From NCBI GenBank assembly GCA_937926205.1, contig CALEYL010000008.1:62001-126000 (forward strand): a stretch of 64,000 nucleotides of DNA. The letters run 5' to 3'. The position numbers and the translations under genes are program-made. Below the pieces are notes generated by a model. That model searched no databases. It was not told where the DNA came from and saw nothing but the letters and a program-made list of their open reading frames with translations. The stretch's first letter is position 1, and each line of letters begins with the position of its first letter. Shown piece by piece: positions 1 to 8,860 of the stretch. The stretch is from an uncultured Saprospiraceae bacterium (GTDB taxonomy: Bacteria; Bacteroidota; Bacteroidia; Chitinophagales; Saprospiraceae).

Positions 1-279
1 TGCAAAACAGCCACCCGGCCAGCGCAGGTTGGGTATTTTCAAATCCTGAAGCGCTTTAATCACATCGTTCCGCACTCCTGCTGTCTGGGGAATATTGGTA
101 TTATTTTCACCTACATAGATGCCGTCATAAATGCACCTGCCCAGGTGTTCCGCAAAATGCCCGTAAATGTGTCTGCTGATCTGTGTCTTTGCCAGGTCGG
201 CATTTAATGCGACTTTGTTTTGGGCGTGTAAGCCCGGCAGCAGGCTACCCAGAAGGAGTGTCAGAATTGCTTTTTTCAT
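1..279 (-). CDS. Alpha-L-arabinofuranosidase, GH51 type (5' part only)
   Basis: The 93 visible codons start at the ATG at 279 and encode a Sec signal peptide (about residues 1-20, ending LPGLHAQ) followed by the N-terminal part of a GH51-type arabinofuranosidase. The segments GHFAEHLGRCIYDGIYVG and LRWPGGCFA are the characteristic opening strands of the family's catalytic barrel. Such enzymes remove terminal arabinofuranosyl units from arabinan or arabinoxylan; the signal peptide places it in the periplasm or outside. The gene runs off the left edge, so the catalytic glutamates cannot be inspected. It lies 114 bp downstream of a fucosidase gene on the same strand, which suggests a glycan-degrading locus continuing to the left. 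Confidence 0.88.
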   Translation of the reverse strand, partial: MKKAILTLLLGSLLPGLHAQNKVALNADLAKTQISRHIYGHFAEHLGRCIYDGIYVGENNTNIPQTAGVRNDVIKALQDLKIPNLRWPGGCFA

Positions 280-393
280 ATAAATTGAAGTTTATCCATG
301 TTCAGGACCGTAGCGTCATTCACTTGCCAAATATAGCGCTAAGAGGCTATTCCGGAATGTTTGGGGCAATAATTTGGCTTCTCTGTTTTTTCG

Positions 394-1935
394 CTATTTA
401 AAATCTATCCTGAAAACAGTGGCCAATTCGTCCATATCCAAAGCTTCGGGGGTTTTGATCGTTAATTTTTTATCTTTTAAAGACCACTTCAGTTTAACCT
501 TACTTCCTACGACAGAAACGCGTTTTATTTTTGACTCCATGGCCGTTTTAATTTCGAGATCCGAATTTGGCGCCGGCAGTCCAAGTACATAAACATACAG
601 GCGCTTTTTATCTTTTGACGTGGTAAACCGAACGTCATTTTCATTATAGGCTGTGGTTGCTGCCTGTCCTCCAAAATCCCCTTTTTTAAATTTCGCTTCT
701 CCATAGCCAAAAGTCGAATACGCCCTGGTTTCATAAACTGCTTCCTTGTGTTTTTCCATCCACCGGCCAATCGACGCTAAAACATTCCTTTGTTCATCGG
801 GGATGCTCCCATCTGCCCTGGGAGAAATGTTCAGCAGCACGATGCCTCTTTTACTCCATACATCAATCATATTTCTAATGATCAAATCAGGTGTTTTATA
901 GGTTTGTCCATTGGTATAACACCAACTGCCGTAACTTATGGTAATATCTGTTAACCAGTAGTCTTCGGAAAGCGCTGTTTTTCCGCCTTGTTCCATATCC
1001 AGCATCCCTACATTTGCGGGAAGATCTTCCTGCTTATAGGCAACTATTGGTTTCTGGCCTCTGGAGGCGCCTTTATTAAAATGATGGGCAACCATTTTCA
1101 ACCGATAGTTTTCAGGGACTTTATCCAGCCATGAATCGTGCCAAATGATGTCCGGGGCATAGGTGTCAACAACCTCATTGATTTGATTGAGCCAATAGTC
1201 ATAGAATTCATTCTCAGGAATATTTCCGTAAAGCAGCCTAAGTTTAGGGTCGGTTGATGAGGTTACATAATCGGGGTGGTAAGGGAAATGACTGTCCCAT
1301 CCCGGATCCGGGGTGTTTTGAGCCCATGCCGCAGTGTCTTTAGCATATCTCTGGACAAGCCTTTCATGATGAAAAGTGGCTATCGTCTTTAGCTTTTTCT
1401 TTTTGAGTTCGGCATACAATTCCCCCAACACATCTTTCTTTGGTCCCATATCCCTGGCATTCCAGGGATTTACCTTACTGGCCCACATGGCAAAACCATC
1501 GTGATGTTCTGCAACAGGACCTGCAAACCGGGCGCCCGCCTTTTCAAACAGATTGGCCCACTCTTTGGCGTCAAAGTGCTCGGCTTTAAACATTGGTATG
1601 AAATCGTGGTAGTTGAATTCAGACAACGGACCATAGGTTTTCCGGTGGTAATCAAAGACAGTACCTCCCCAGGCTTTTCTTCCCGGCACGTACATCCACC
1701 GCCCGTACCACTCATTGTCATAAGCGGGTACACTATACACCCCCCAATGAAAATAAATACCAAACTTGGCATCCTTGAACCACTCCGGCTCTCTTTCATT
1801 AGCCGAAAGGGATTCCCAACTTTCCTTAAATTTTGCTTCTGTAGTTGAAGTATTCGATTTAGATCCATCCTGGCCATAGACGAATCCTGCGGACATCCAA
1901 AACAGGAATACAATCAGGTATGTTAGTTTTGCCAT
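394..1935 (-). CDS. Alpha-L-fucosidase, GH29
   Basis: A 513-residue exported GH29 fucosidase, a usual length for bacterial members. From the ATG at 1935 the protein opens with a clean signal peptide (MAKLTYLIVFLFWMSAGFVYG); upstream codons in the same frame would run into the neighbouring DUF4256 gene and lack signal-peptide character, so the longer start is rejected. Family landmarks are FGIYFHWGVYSVPAY, EWYGRWM, HHDGFAMWAS and APDIIWHDSW; by family comparison the Asp of WHDSW is the probable nucleophile. The last 80 or so residues look like the small C-terminal beta domain. The enzyme hydrolyses terminal alpha-L-fucose from glycans in the periplasm or medium and probably works beside the GH51 enzyme encoded next. 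Confidence 0.93.
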   Translation of the reverse strand: MAKLTYLIVFLFWMSAGFVYGQDGSKSNTSTTEAKFKESWESLSANEREPEWFKDAKFGIYFHWGVYSVPAYDNEWYGRWMYVPGRKAWGGTVFDYHRKTYGPLSEFNYHDFIPMFKAEHFDAKEWANLFEKAGARFAGPVAEHHDGFAMWASKVNPWNARDMGPKKDVLGELYAELKKKKLKTIATFHHERLVQRYAKDTAAWAQNTPDPGWDSHFPYHPDYVTSSTDPKLRLLYGNIPENEFYDYWLNQINEVVDTYAPDIIWHDSWLDKVPENYRLKMVAHHFNKGASRGQKPIVAYKQEDLPANVGMLDMEQGGKTALSEDYWLTDITISYGSWCYTNGQTYKTPDLIIRNMIDVWSKRGIVLLNISPRADGSIPDEQRNVLASIGRWMEKHKEAVYETRAYSTFGYGEAKFKKGDFGGQAATTAYNENDVRFTTSKDKKRLYVYVLGLPAPNSDLEIKTAMESKIKRVSVVGSKVKLKWSLKDKKLTIKTPEALDMDELATVFRIDFK

Positions 1936-2029
1936 ATTAATTTGGTTGTAGTAATCCGGATGAAAGCCGTGGCAAGTTAGCAGTTTTGTAAAGATCGCAT
2001 TATTATTGATATGGAAAAGCAGACGCTGC

Positions 2030-2593
2030 TTAAACCCTGAGCGAACCACGGAATCCCCGGGCTGCATAATAAGATTCAGCGCCATTGTGATACAAAAAGA
2101 CGGTATTGTAGCGCCGGTCGCAAAACAGGGCGCCACCGAGTTTTCTGATAGCGGACGGTGTTGTCACCCAACTCGACGTTTTCGTATCAAAATTGCCGAG
2201 TTTCTGCAAATCCCGGTATTGTTCTTCCGTTAACAGCTCAATGCCCATGGCAGCAGCCATATTCATGGCGCTGTCTTCCGGTTTGTGTTCTTTCCTCGAA
2301 ATCAGCGCTTCGTCATCGTAACAAAGACTTCTGCGGCCTTTGGGGCTTTCTGCTGAGCAATCATAAAAAATGTATTCGCCTGTTTTGTCATCAAACCCCA
2401 CAACATCCGGTTCACCGCCTGTTGCTTCCATCTCATGGAGCGACCACAGTTTATCCGCATTGGCTTCCAGCTTTGCCTGTACTTTTGCCCATTCCAGACC
2501 TTCGTGACGGTTCCTGTTTTTTTCAAAACGGGCTTTTAAGGTGCCCAGCAAAGCTTCTGTTTGTTCTGGTGACAGTTTCTTACTATTTCCCAT
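2030..2593 (-). CDS. DUF4256 family protein
   Basis: A 187-residue soluble protein with no signal peptide. It matches the DUF4256 family, whose function is unknown: recognisable stretches are FEKNRNRHEGLEWAKVQAKL near the N-terminus, EYIFYDCSAESPKGRRSLCY in the middle and GGALFCDRRYNTVFLYHNGA near the end. Length is typical of the family. It is on the same strand as the DinB-like gene, 23 bp downstream of it, so the two may be cotranscribed; nothing in the sequence gives a substrate or partner. Confidence 0.85.
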   Translation of the reverse strand: MGNSKKLSPEQTEALLGTLKARFEKNRNRHEGLEWAKVQAKLEANADKLWSLHEMEATGGEPDVVGFDDKTGEYIFYDCSAESPKGRRSLCYDDEALISRKEHKPEDSAMNMAAAMGIELLTEEQYRDLQKLGNFDTKTSSWVTTPSAIRKLGGALFCDRRYNTVFLYHNGAESYYAARGFRGSLRV

Positions 2594-2616
2594 TATTGTG
2601 TTATTTTAATTTACTG

Positions 2617-3183
2617 CTAAGATATGACACCTTTCTGATCAGCTGTATTCACCTCCAAATAACGCCTGACCAATTCCTGGTGGTGACCTACGTGATATAA
2701 GGTAAAATACATCATTTCTCTCAAGGTTAATTTACCCAGCAACGGATGCGGTAAGACATACCGATCCAGCTCTTCTTCTGTAAATCTGTCCAGTTTTGAG
2801 CACAGGCGGGCTATTTCTTTGGCGAGTTTGGTTTTGAGTTGTTGTCCTTTTTCTATGGTGATTACTTTCGGAACGAACCGCCCCGGCGCTTTTCCGCCAC
2901 TTTGCAATTTGCTCCGGTATTTGTCTACCAATTCATCATAATTCCTGCCGGGTCTATTGGCCTGCCCCAGCAGAAGTTTAAGCAAAATTTTAGGCACGCC
3001 CAAAGCCTGCCGGACAGGTTTAACTGACAGGTAAATGTGTTCAAGTTGCTGGCCGGCCGCCCATTTTTCATTGTGACTTGTTAAAAAACCCTCATTAGTC
3101 AAGCCAAATAAAAAATCGACAAATGAAGTGTGCCTTACTGTCAGTTCTTTCTTTATGTTTTCTTTATCCATGATGACATTCAT
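2617..3183 (-). CDS. DinB-like four-helix protein (DUF1569/DinB_2 type)
   Basis: A 188-residue cytoplasmic protein whose helices and spacing fit the DinB/YfiT-like metal-binding four-helix family. A central histidine occurs in WAAGQQLEHIYLSVKP and two more near the C-terminus in MMYFTLYHVGHHQELVRRYL, the arrangement in which three His ligands hold a divalent metal. Family members include thiol-dependent transferases and many uncharacterised proteins, so the reaction cannot be named. The start may be the ATG at 3183 or the one at 3171. It follows the SDR/DUF2867 gene by only 8 bp, implying cotranscription. Confidence 0.75.
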   Translation of the reverse strand: MNVIMDKENIKKELTVRHTSFVDFLFGLTNEGFLTSHNEKWAAGQQLEHIYLSVKPVRQALGVPKILLKLLLGQANRPGRNYDELVDKYRSKLQSGGKAPGRFVPKVITIEKGQQLKTKLAKEIARLCSKLDRFTEEELDRYVLPHPLLGKLTLREMMYFTLYHVGHHQELVRRYLEVNTADQKGVIS

Positions 3184-3191
3184 TTAATTCA

Positions 3192-4622
3192 TCAATAATG
3201 CGTTAGAGCTATTTTATTGATCATTCCCTTAAAAATCAATCCATGAAAGGGAAGTACAGCATACCAGTAAAACCTGCCTAATAAGCCTAGTGGTCTGAAG
3301 GTTGCTGTTTGTGTCAAAACATCGTAATCATCTATTTTAAATTCCAGCCATGCTTCGCCCGGGAGTTTCATTTCGGCATACAATAACAGCCGCTTTTCAT
3401 TTTTGTCAGCCAAAAGCACACGCCAAAAATCAAGTGCGTCACCTGAAACGATTTCTGTGTCGCTTTTTCTTCCTCTCCGCATACCAACACCTCCTGCAAG
3501 CTGGTCTAAAAAGCCTCTGATTTCCCAAAGCCAGTTGCCGTAATACCAGCCTGTTTTTCCACCAATGGCCCATATTTTTTCCAGGGAAGCACGACTGTCT
3601 TCAACTTTAAGGGAGCGAATGTCTTTAAAACATCCGTTAACGGGCACTTCAATAAGCTTAGAAAAACCTTTGCTAAATATATTACTTGTTTGTGCATCTT
3701 TCCAGCTGGAAAGCACCTGGTTTTGTTCAATTTTGTCAAAAGCGAGTTTTATCGATGTTTCGTAATCAATCAGTTTGATGGCAAGCAACGAGGCTAAATT
3801 ATTGGGTTTGCAAATCACTTCAATTTTCATGCTATTGACCAGATTTTTTGCAAGCGCAAAGGATGTGGCTGTTACAAAATATAACCAGTAGGAAGAAATT
3901 TTTGGTGTCATTACCGGCACAATAACGATGCGCCGCTTTAGGCCCCGAATTTTTGCAAATTTCAAAAGCATTTCTTTATAGCTTAAAATATCAGGCCCCC
4001 CAATATCGTAGCTGTTATTGTATGTTTCTGTTTTACCAATTACGCCAATTAAAAATTCTACCACATTGCGAATGGCGATAGGTTGACATCTTGTTTTTAG
4101 CCAACGTGGTGCAATCATAAAAGGCAGTTTCTCAACTAAATCACGAATTATTTCAAATGAAGCGCTTCCCGATCCTACTATAATACCAGCCTTTAAAGTA
4201 GTAAGTGCAAAAGTAGAATCTGATAAAACGGTTTCTACATTTTTTCGTGATGACAAATGTTTTGATAACTCGTCGGCATTGCTTATTCCACTAAGATAAA
4301 TGACCTGTTTAGCATTTGTTTGTTCAATACTATTTTTAAAATTGGTTGCGCAGGTTTCCTCCATAACTTCAAAATCGCCGGATTGTGTAGACATGGAATG
4401 AATGAGGTAATAAGCGACGTCAATATCATTTGGAATACCCAGTAAACTTTCCTTATTTAAAAAATCCACCTCTATTACCGATAGATTTGAAGTCGAATAA
4501 TTTTTCTTATTAAACCTGCTTTTATCTCTTACACAACAGACAACCTCGTGCCCATTATCTAATAAGACGGGCAATAATCTTTGGGCAATATATCCGGTTA
4601 CACCGGTGAGTAAAATTTTCAT
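3192..4622 (-). CDS. SDR-type NAD(P)-binding protein with C-terminal DUF2867
   Basis: A 476-residue protein made of an extended SDR/NmrA-like Rossmann domain and a C-terminal DUF2867 domain. The start is taken at 4622 because KILLTGVTGYIAQRLLPVLL, with the TGxxGxxA dinucleotide-binding loop, should begin at residue 2; the in-frame ATG 21 bp upstream adds an unconserved lysine-rich tail. The Rossmann part spans about residues 1-300. The last 140 residues (from about SLEKIWAIGGKTGWYYGNWL) are DUF2867, an SRPBCC-like fold. This fusion is widespread in Bacteroidota and is often annotated as an epimerase; the substrate is unknown. Confidence 0.85.
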   Translation of the reverse strand: MKILLTGVTGYIAQRLLPVLLDNGHEVVCCVRDKSRFNKKNYSTSNLSVIEVDFLNKESLLGIPNDIDVAYYLIHSMSTQSGDFEVMEETCATNFKNSIEQTNAKQVIYLSGISNADELSKHLSSRKNVETVLSDSTFALTTLKAGIIVGSGSASFEIIRDLVEKLPFMIAPRWLKTRCQPIAIRNVVEFLIGVIGKTETYNNSYDIGGPDILSYKEMLLKFAKIRGLKRRIVIVPVMTPKISSYWLYFVTATSFALAKNLVNSMKIEVICKPNNLASLLAIKLIDYETSIKLAFDKIEQNQVLSSWKDAQTSNIFSKGFSKLIEVPVNGCFKDIRSLKVEDSRASLEKIWAIGGKTGWYYGNWLWEIRGFLDQLAGGVGMRRGRKSDTEIVSGDALDFWRVLLADKNEKRLLLYAEMKLPGEAWLEFKIDDYDVLTQTATFRPLGLLGRFYWYAVLPFHGLIFKGMINKIALTHY

Positions 4623-4648
4623 AAAGTATTTTTTTAAACCCATTTATG

Positions 4649-4765
4649 CTATTCTTTTTTTCCCGTAGAACTTGCGGCTACCCCGCCTGAATGCATGTTG
4701 GTATAAGTATGCGTAAATTCTGCGCCGAGAAATAATATCATAGAGGAATAGGAAGTCCACAACAT
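4649..4765 (-). pseudogene. C-terminal relic of a YihY/BrkB-family membrane protein
   Basis: Between the SDR gene and the M23 gene a 38-codon frame reads MLWTSYSSMILFLGAEFTHT followed by a short polar tail and a stop. WxYYSSxILxFGAEFTxxY is the conserved last transmembrane segment of YihY/BrkB proteins. The codon immediately upstream is a stop (TAA), so only the C-terminal tip remains and the rest of the roughly 300-residue protein is gone. Farther upstream (about 4870-4960) another frame reads KAEKLGFTPGDPALKLN and ends in a stop; it may be a second gene tail but I do not recognise it. No other gene is visible in the 4644-4948 gap. Confidence 0.6.
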
Positions 4766-4948
4766 TTATATCATACTCTAAATATACTCCAAAAAAGAAT
4801 ATTTTTTCTGAAAATTACCTCATAAGTAAATTAGTGGATAACATTTGAGAAATGGGAGCCAGTTAAACAGGCAGCTTTGGCTTCAGTATGGCATTCAGTT
4901 TCAGGGCAGGATCCCCCGGGGTAAAGCCTAATTTTTCGGCCTTTGCTT

Positions 4949-5761
4949 TTAGTAATCGCGCCGATAAACATTTCCCTCCTTTAATATTGCCAACTGATCA
5001 CCTTTGTTGATACGAAATTTTGTCTCAAGCGTCTTCCATTTACCAAACCCACCCAAAAAACATACAAAATGTAAATGCGGGCCACTTGTCCAACCAACAT
5101 TGCCACTATATGCAATGACATCTCCCTTCTTTACATCATCTCCAATTTTGTAGCGGGAACTGTTGGTTTTGATATGGGTATATTGAGCAAAACTTCCGTC
5201 AGCATGCATGATCGTTATATAATTGTTATACTTGTTACATTCTTCTCTGGGACAGGATTTTGTATTATTCTGAATGAGCTCAACTACTTTTCCCTCCCGG
5301 GCAGACAAGATTTCTGTCCCTTCAGGCATGCTAAAGTCCAAAGAATTTTCATTTTGATGGGAAAATTTTCCGTTGTACCCCTGGAAAATTTCAAATTCAT
5401 TGCCCCGGGAAAATGGCAAATCATATTCATAGGAGGATTCGTAGTTACTCATTGTAACATCACCCATTGTCATTGTGTATCTATAACTAAATTCAGTATT
5501 GCGTGTAGGTCTCACGGCATTCAGTTCTCCTATTTTAAATCTTTTCGTTTTTGGCGGAATTACAAATATTGTCTTTTCTCCTTCAGAAAAAATCAAATTT
5601 GTTACCTTAAAATCAAGAGAAATTGACACCGGATACATTTCATTGTTGTCACTGTAAAAAACAAAACCCTGCTTTTTTTCTTCATGAAAAACCTTTATTT
5701 CCTGAGCCTGGAAAGTAGAAATTGTCATGCTAAAAAAAGCAATAAAAAAAATCTTAATCAT
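4949..5761 (-). CDS. Exported M23-family peptidase-like protein
   Basis: A 270-residue secreted protein. The start at 5761 gives a good signal peptide (MIKIFFIAFFSMTISTFQAQ); the longer frame from 5806 adds a charged N-terminus and is less likely. The C-terminal half is an M23 (LytM-like) zinc peptidase fold. The first ligand pair is in SHQNENSLDFSMPEGTEI (His and Asp), followed by the glycine turn AREGKVVELI, and the HxH motif in SGPHLHFVCF supplies the last ligand and the catalytic His. The N-terminal half is a beta-rich domain without a known match. M23 enzymes cut peptide cross-links in peptidoglycan or other glycine-rich peptides; the target here is unknown. Confidence 0.85.
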   Translation of the reverse strand: MIKIFFIAFFSMTISTFQAQEIKVFHEEKKQGFVFYSDNNEMYPVSISLDFKVTNLIFSEGEKTIFVIPPKTKRFKIGELNAVRPTRNTEFSYRYTMTMGDVTMSNYESSYEYDLPFSRGNEFEIFQGYNGKFSHQNENSLDFSMPEGTEILSAREGKVVELIQNNTKSCPREECNKYNNYITIMHADGSFAQYTHIKTNSSRYKIGDDVKKGDVIAYSGNVGWTSGPHLHFVCFLGGFGKWKTLETKFRINKGDQLAILKEGNVYRRDY

Positions 5762-5950
5762 AATGATGTTTTTTAAAAAAATTACTTCCGATACATTACC
5801 TTTCACGAAGGTATAACTCTTAGCGCTTACCAGAGAAGCAATGATCCGCTATATTTATTGTCCGATATGATGGCGCCAAATATCGCAATAAAAAAGAACA
5901 ACCTATCCCTTGTCATAGACCAAATACAGGCCGTGTATAGTAACAAACGA

Positions 5951-5993
5951 CAACGCCCCTGCTTTCAGCTATGATCTGAGAGCAAGGGCGTTG
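5951..5993 (-). terminator. Hairpin terminator after the lectin gene
   Basis: CAACGCCC at 5951-5958 pairs with GGGCGTTG at 5986-5993, and the inner TGCT and AGCA also pair around a loop. It sits 22 bp beyond the stop codon of the lectin gene and only a weak T-rich tract follows on the minus strand, so it is best read as a terminator or 3'-stabilising hairpin. Confidence 0.55.
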
Positions 5994-6014
5994 AAATAGT
6001 TGAGTTCTTAGAAA

Positions 6015-8633
6015 TTATTTCCGGGGCGTACTTGACCACACTTCATTGCCGCCATTACCTATCAATACCAGCCTGCCATCGTCCGTTAAGACTAGCTTTT
6101 TGCAGGAGTTTAATATTTCCGGGTTTTGTTGATGTGCACACCAGCCTGTGTTATTTTGATTGCTCAAAAAACAGATGTTGTTGTCGCTTCCAAACTTCCA
6201 ATAATTTTTACCCGGGTCCCAATTTTTATAGATGGGAGTGGGTGCTTGCCAGACTTTACTGGTTTTGGTTACCAGCGTTTTACCATTGCATATCAGGACT
6301 GACAGGATTTCTTCAATCACCAAATTGCCATCTTTTGTGATTCGAAGCTGGTACCGCTCATTTGCCGAAACCATTCTTTCTCCCTGAAAAATTCTAATTT
6401 CCTGATTCGGCTTGAGAATTTCGCCTTTGTATTTTATTACGTCATCAATATAACTTGGATTGTCGCAATCGGCATCACATGTTGTAACTTCAGCGCCAAA
6501 GAAGAAAAAGCAAGCATTTTCCGCTACAGTATAAGTGAAAGAAATGACGGAATGTTCACCTGGTATTTGCACAACAGCAATACCCTCGGCTGCTTCTAAT
6601 GACCGGGTTGTAACCGTATATTCATCCCCATTTTTAGTGCCCAATACTTTGATATCCTGATCAAATTTGATGGGTACCGTTTGCCCGTTTTGACCAATGG
6701 AATAAAAGTATAATACCGGGTTTTTAATCGGCTTAGTAAAGGTGATGGTATTTTTGGTTACTTGCTTATTAACGATTTGGTTCGCATTGAGCAAGGTTTG
6801 TGTTTCCTTGTCAGAAAATATTGGATCCCCTCCACCCATTGGTTCCAAAAGAGGGTAGAGACTTGCCATAGAATTATAGGAAGGTTCATGGTATGCTTTC
6901 AAACCATTCTTGGCAATGGTAATGGCCTGGTCTGATTCATAAGTATAAGCAATGCCCTGGATTGTTCCGGTTGCCTGTTTGGAATTCGTTGGATTAAGCA
7001 CAGGATTATCAGAAAAATAAAAATCTGATTCGCAGTTTACTTCTGTTACATTAACGAGTGTTTCGCAGTTTGTAAAGGCGGCACCAAATGAGAAGAAACA
7101 ATAATTTTCTGCAACAGAATAGTCGAAGCTTATTGTTTTATATTCCCCGGGTATTTCTACAATAGCCAACCCTTCTTCTCCGGTTATGGTTTTTTTATCA
7201 CTGGATATTTCAACATAACCATGCTTTCCGAGTAAATTTACTCCCGTCTCGAATTTGATAGGCACCTTAAGTCCTTTCTTACCGATGGATGTAAAATAGA
7301 GAACCGGGTTTTTTATTTTCTCGTCAAACGTTATGATATTTTTCCCTGCGTGCTGGTTTTTAATTTGTACAGACGAACCCAATTTGTTGGCTTCCACACC
7401 ATTAAACACATTGGATCCATCCCGGGTATTCAATGCGTTTGGATAAAGATCATTCAGCATTGACTTTTTTGTATTAATCAAACCCTTGTCAAGTGCATCC
7501 CCTGTTTTTGAAAAGTCTGCCAGCTCGACATCCATTGTGGAAGTATAGGTGTAGCCTATCCCATTTATTTTGCCTGAAACTTGCTTTTTGTTACCAGCTA
7601 CAGGTGTAGGTGTTTCTGAGAAAAAGAACTCTGTTCTACAATCAACTGAAATTGGCGTATTTTCAGGTATTTCTACCTCAAATTTGCTTGTGCAACCTTT
7701 GCTGTCTTTTGCCACTACCGTGTAAGTGCCTGCAGCCAAACCACCTTTCACCGGATTTGATGAAAAGGTTACTCCCTTGTCAAATGAGTACGAAAATGGG
7801 GCATTTCCGCCCATCATTTCGACAGCAATCTCCCCGTCTTTCATACCAGGCGCAGAAATCTCTTTGATGGCTATCGGATTGATTTCGTCTTTGGGAGCTG
7901 AAGTGATTTTTACTTTTTGCTCATTGCTGGACCCACCAGTTGAGGCTGTGAAACCCCAAAATACAAGATTGTTACCGTTAAAAATTTCATTCTTGATATC
8001 ATTAAAAGACTGAGATGAATTTGAACTGGTGCTGCCTCTTCCACTGTCAAAATAATAGCTAAGGAGCTTTTTTTGAACATCCCATACTATTTTAAGCGTA
8101 TGGTATTTTCCATCCTCAAAATTTGATCCTTTAAACATTTTGTCGCCTGACAGGTTGTTGCTGAGGTTATGGTTTGGATCTCCATTTTTTTGTATGCAAA
8201 TGTGATCGTCGGCAGGGTCTCCCTGTTCCGTGTTCTGCCAGGTATCAAACTCGATGGCTATTGAAGGCGTGATGCCCTGATAACCTAAGCCAACTCCTTT
8301 GCTGCCTTCTCCCGTACAATTGGGTTGTAAGACGAAAGCGATTCCATCGGCGCCGGTAGCATCTTTTGTCCCAAAGTATAGTTCAGCTTGTATCTCAAAA
8401 CTTTTGGATAAATCCAGGTAGGATTCACTCCAAATAGCCCCCATTTGTTGAGCTAAATCTGGCGTCAACCGATATTCGTTCTTAGCGGCATCAAGTAACT
8501 GGGCACTACTGACGGTTGTCATTTTTTGTGCACTTGAAGTAACGCCGCAAACAAGCATGATCAGACAGGTCAACACAAAAGTTGATGCAGACCGTAAAGC
8601 ATTTACATTAACAATTTTCTTTTTCATTTTCAT
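6015..8633 (-). CDS. Secreted multidomain lectin (L-type lectin, SprB-like repeat, twin beta domains, bulb-type lectin)
   Basis: An 872-residue exported protein. After a long signal peptide (to about residue 36) comes a bacterial L-type (legume-like) lectin domain, about 40-250, with DGIAFVLQPN and ITPSIAIEFDTWQN as its beta-sandwich landmarks. Next is one SprB-type repeat (about 255-330, GLAAGTYTVVAKDSKGCTS), then two related domains of about 195 residues (near 335-535 and 540-735; each begins with C-x-FxFS and contains a GIxYTY segment and a CFFxFGA motif), and finally a bulb-type mannose-binding lectin domain (about 740-872, ending VLTDDGRLVLIGNGGNEVWS). No catalytic domain is evident, so an adhesin or glycan-capture role is likely. 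It has no recognisable T9SS tail. Confidence 0.8.
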   Translation of the reverse strand: MKMKKKIVNVNALRSASTFVLTCLIMLVCGVTSSAQKMTTVSSAQLLDAAKNEYRLTPDLAQQMGAIWSESYLDLSKSFEIQAELYFGTKDATGADGIAFVLQPNCTGEGSKGVGLGYQGITPSIAIEFDTWQNTEQGDPADDHICIQKNGDPNHNLSNNLSGDKMFKGSNFEDGKYHTLKIVWDVQKKLLSYYFDSGRGSTSSNSSQSFNDIKNEIFNGNNLVFWGFTASTGGSSNEQKVKITSAPKDEINPIAIKEISAPGMKDGEIAVEMMGGNAPFSYSFDKGVTFSSNPVKGGLAAGTYTVVAKDSKGCTSKFEVEIPENTPISVDCRTEFFFSETPTPVAGNKKQVSGKINGIGYTYTSTMDVELADFSKTGDALDKGLINTKKSMLNDLYPNALNTRDGSNVFNGVEANKLGSSVQIKNQHAGKNIITFDEKIKNPVLYFTSIGKKGLKVPIKFETGVNLLGKHGYVEISSDKKTITGEEGLAIVEIPGEYKTISFDYSVAENYCFFSFGAAFTNCETLVNVTEVNCESDFYFSDNPVLNPTNSKQATGTIQGIAYTYESDQAITIAKNGLKAYHEPSYNSMASLYPLLEPMGGGDPIFSDKETQTLLNANQIVNKQVTKNTITFTKPIKNPVLYFYSIGQNGQTVPIKFDQDIKVLGTKNGDEYTVTTRSLEAAEGIAVVQIPGEHSVISFTYTVAENACFFFFGAEVTTCDADCDNPSYIDDVIKYKGEILKPNQEIRIFQGERMVSANERYQLRITKDGNLVIEEILSVLICNGKTLVTKTSKVWQAPTPIYKNWDPGKNYWKFGSDNNICFLSNQNNTGWCAHQQNPEILNSCKKLVLTDDGRLVLIGNGGNEVWSSTPRK

Positions 8634-8860
8634 TAATTTTAATTCAAGAGCCTACTCTTTAAAGGATTTTCAGCTACCTCCCTGGTCTTTTTGCTTTTTA
8701 TTCTTAGCAAATGGCATACAGCGCACAGCCTGTCAGTGCTACCTGCGATTGCTACGGCAAAGGTGAGCATTGTCAAATGTTTAAATCCGGCAACCTGCTC
8801 ACCAAATCCGTCATAATGGATAGAGTAAGCAAATCAACAAACCTAACAAGTCAATAAAAA

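Noticed and set aside
1935..2136. N-terminal extension of the fucosidase frame
   Set aside because: It overlaps the DUF4256 gene and has no signal-peptide or domain character; the ATG at 1935 gives a proper signal peptide.
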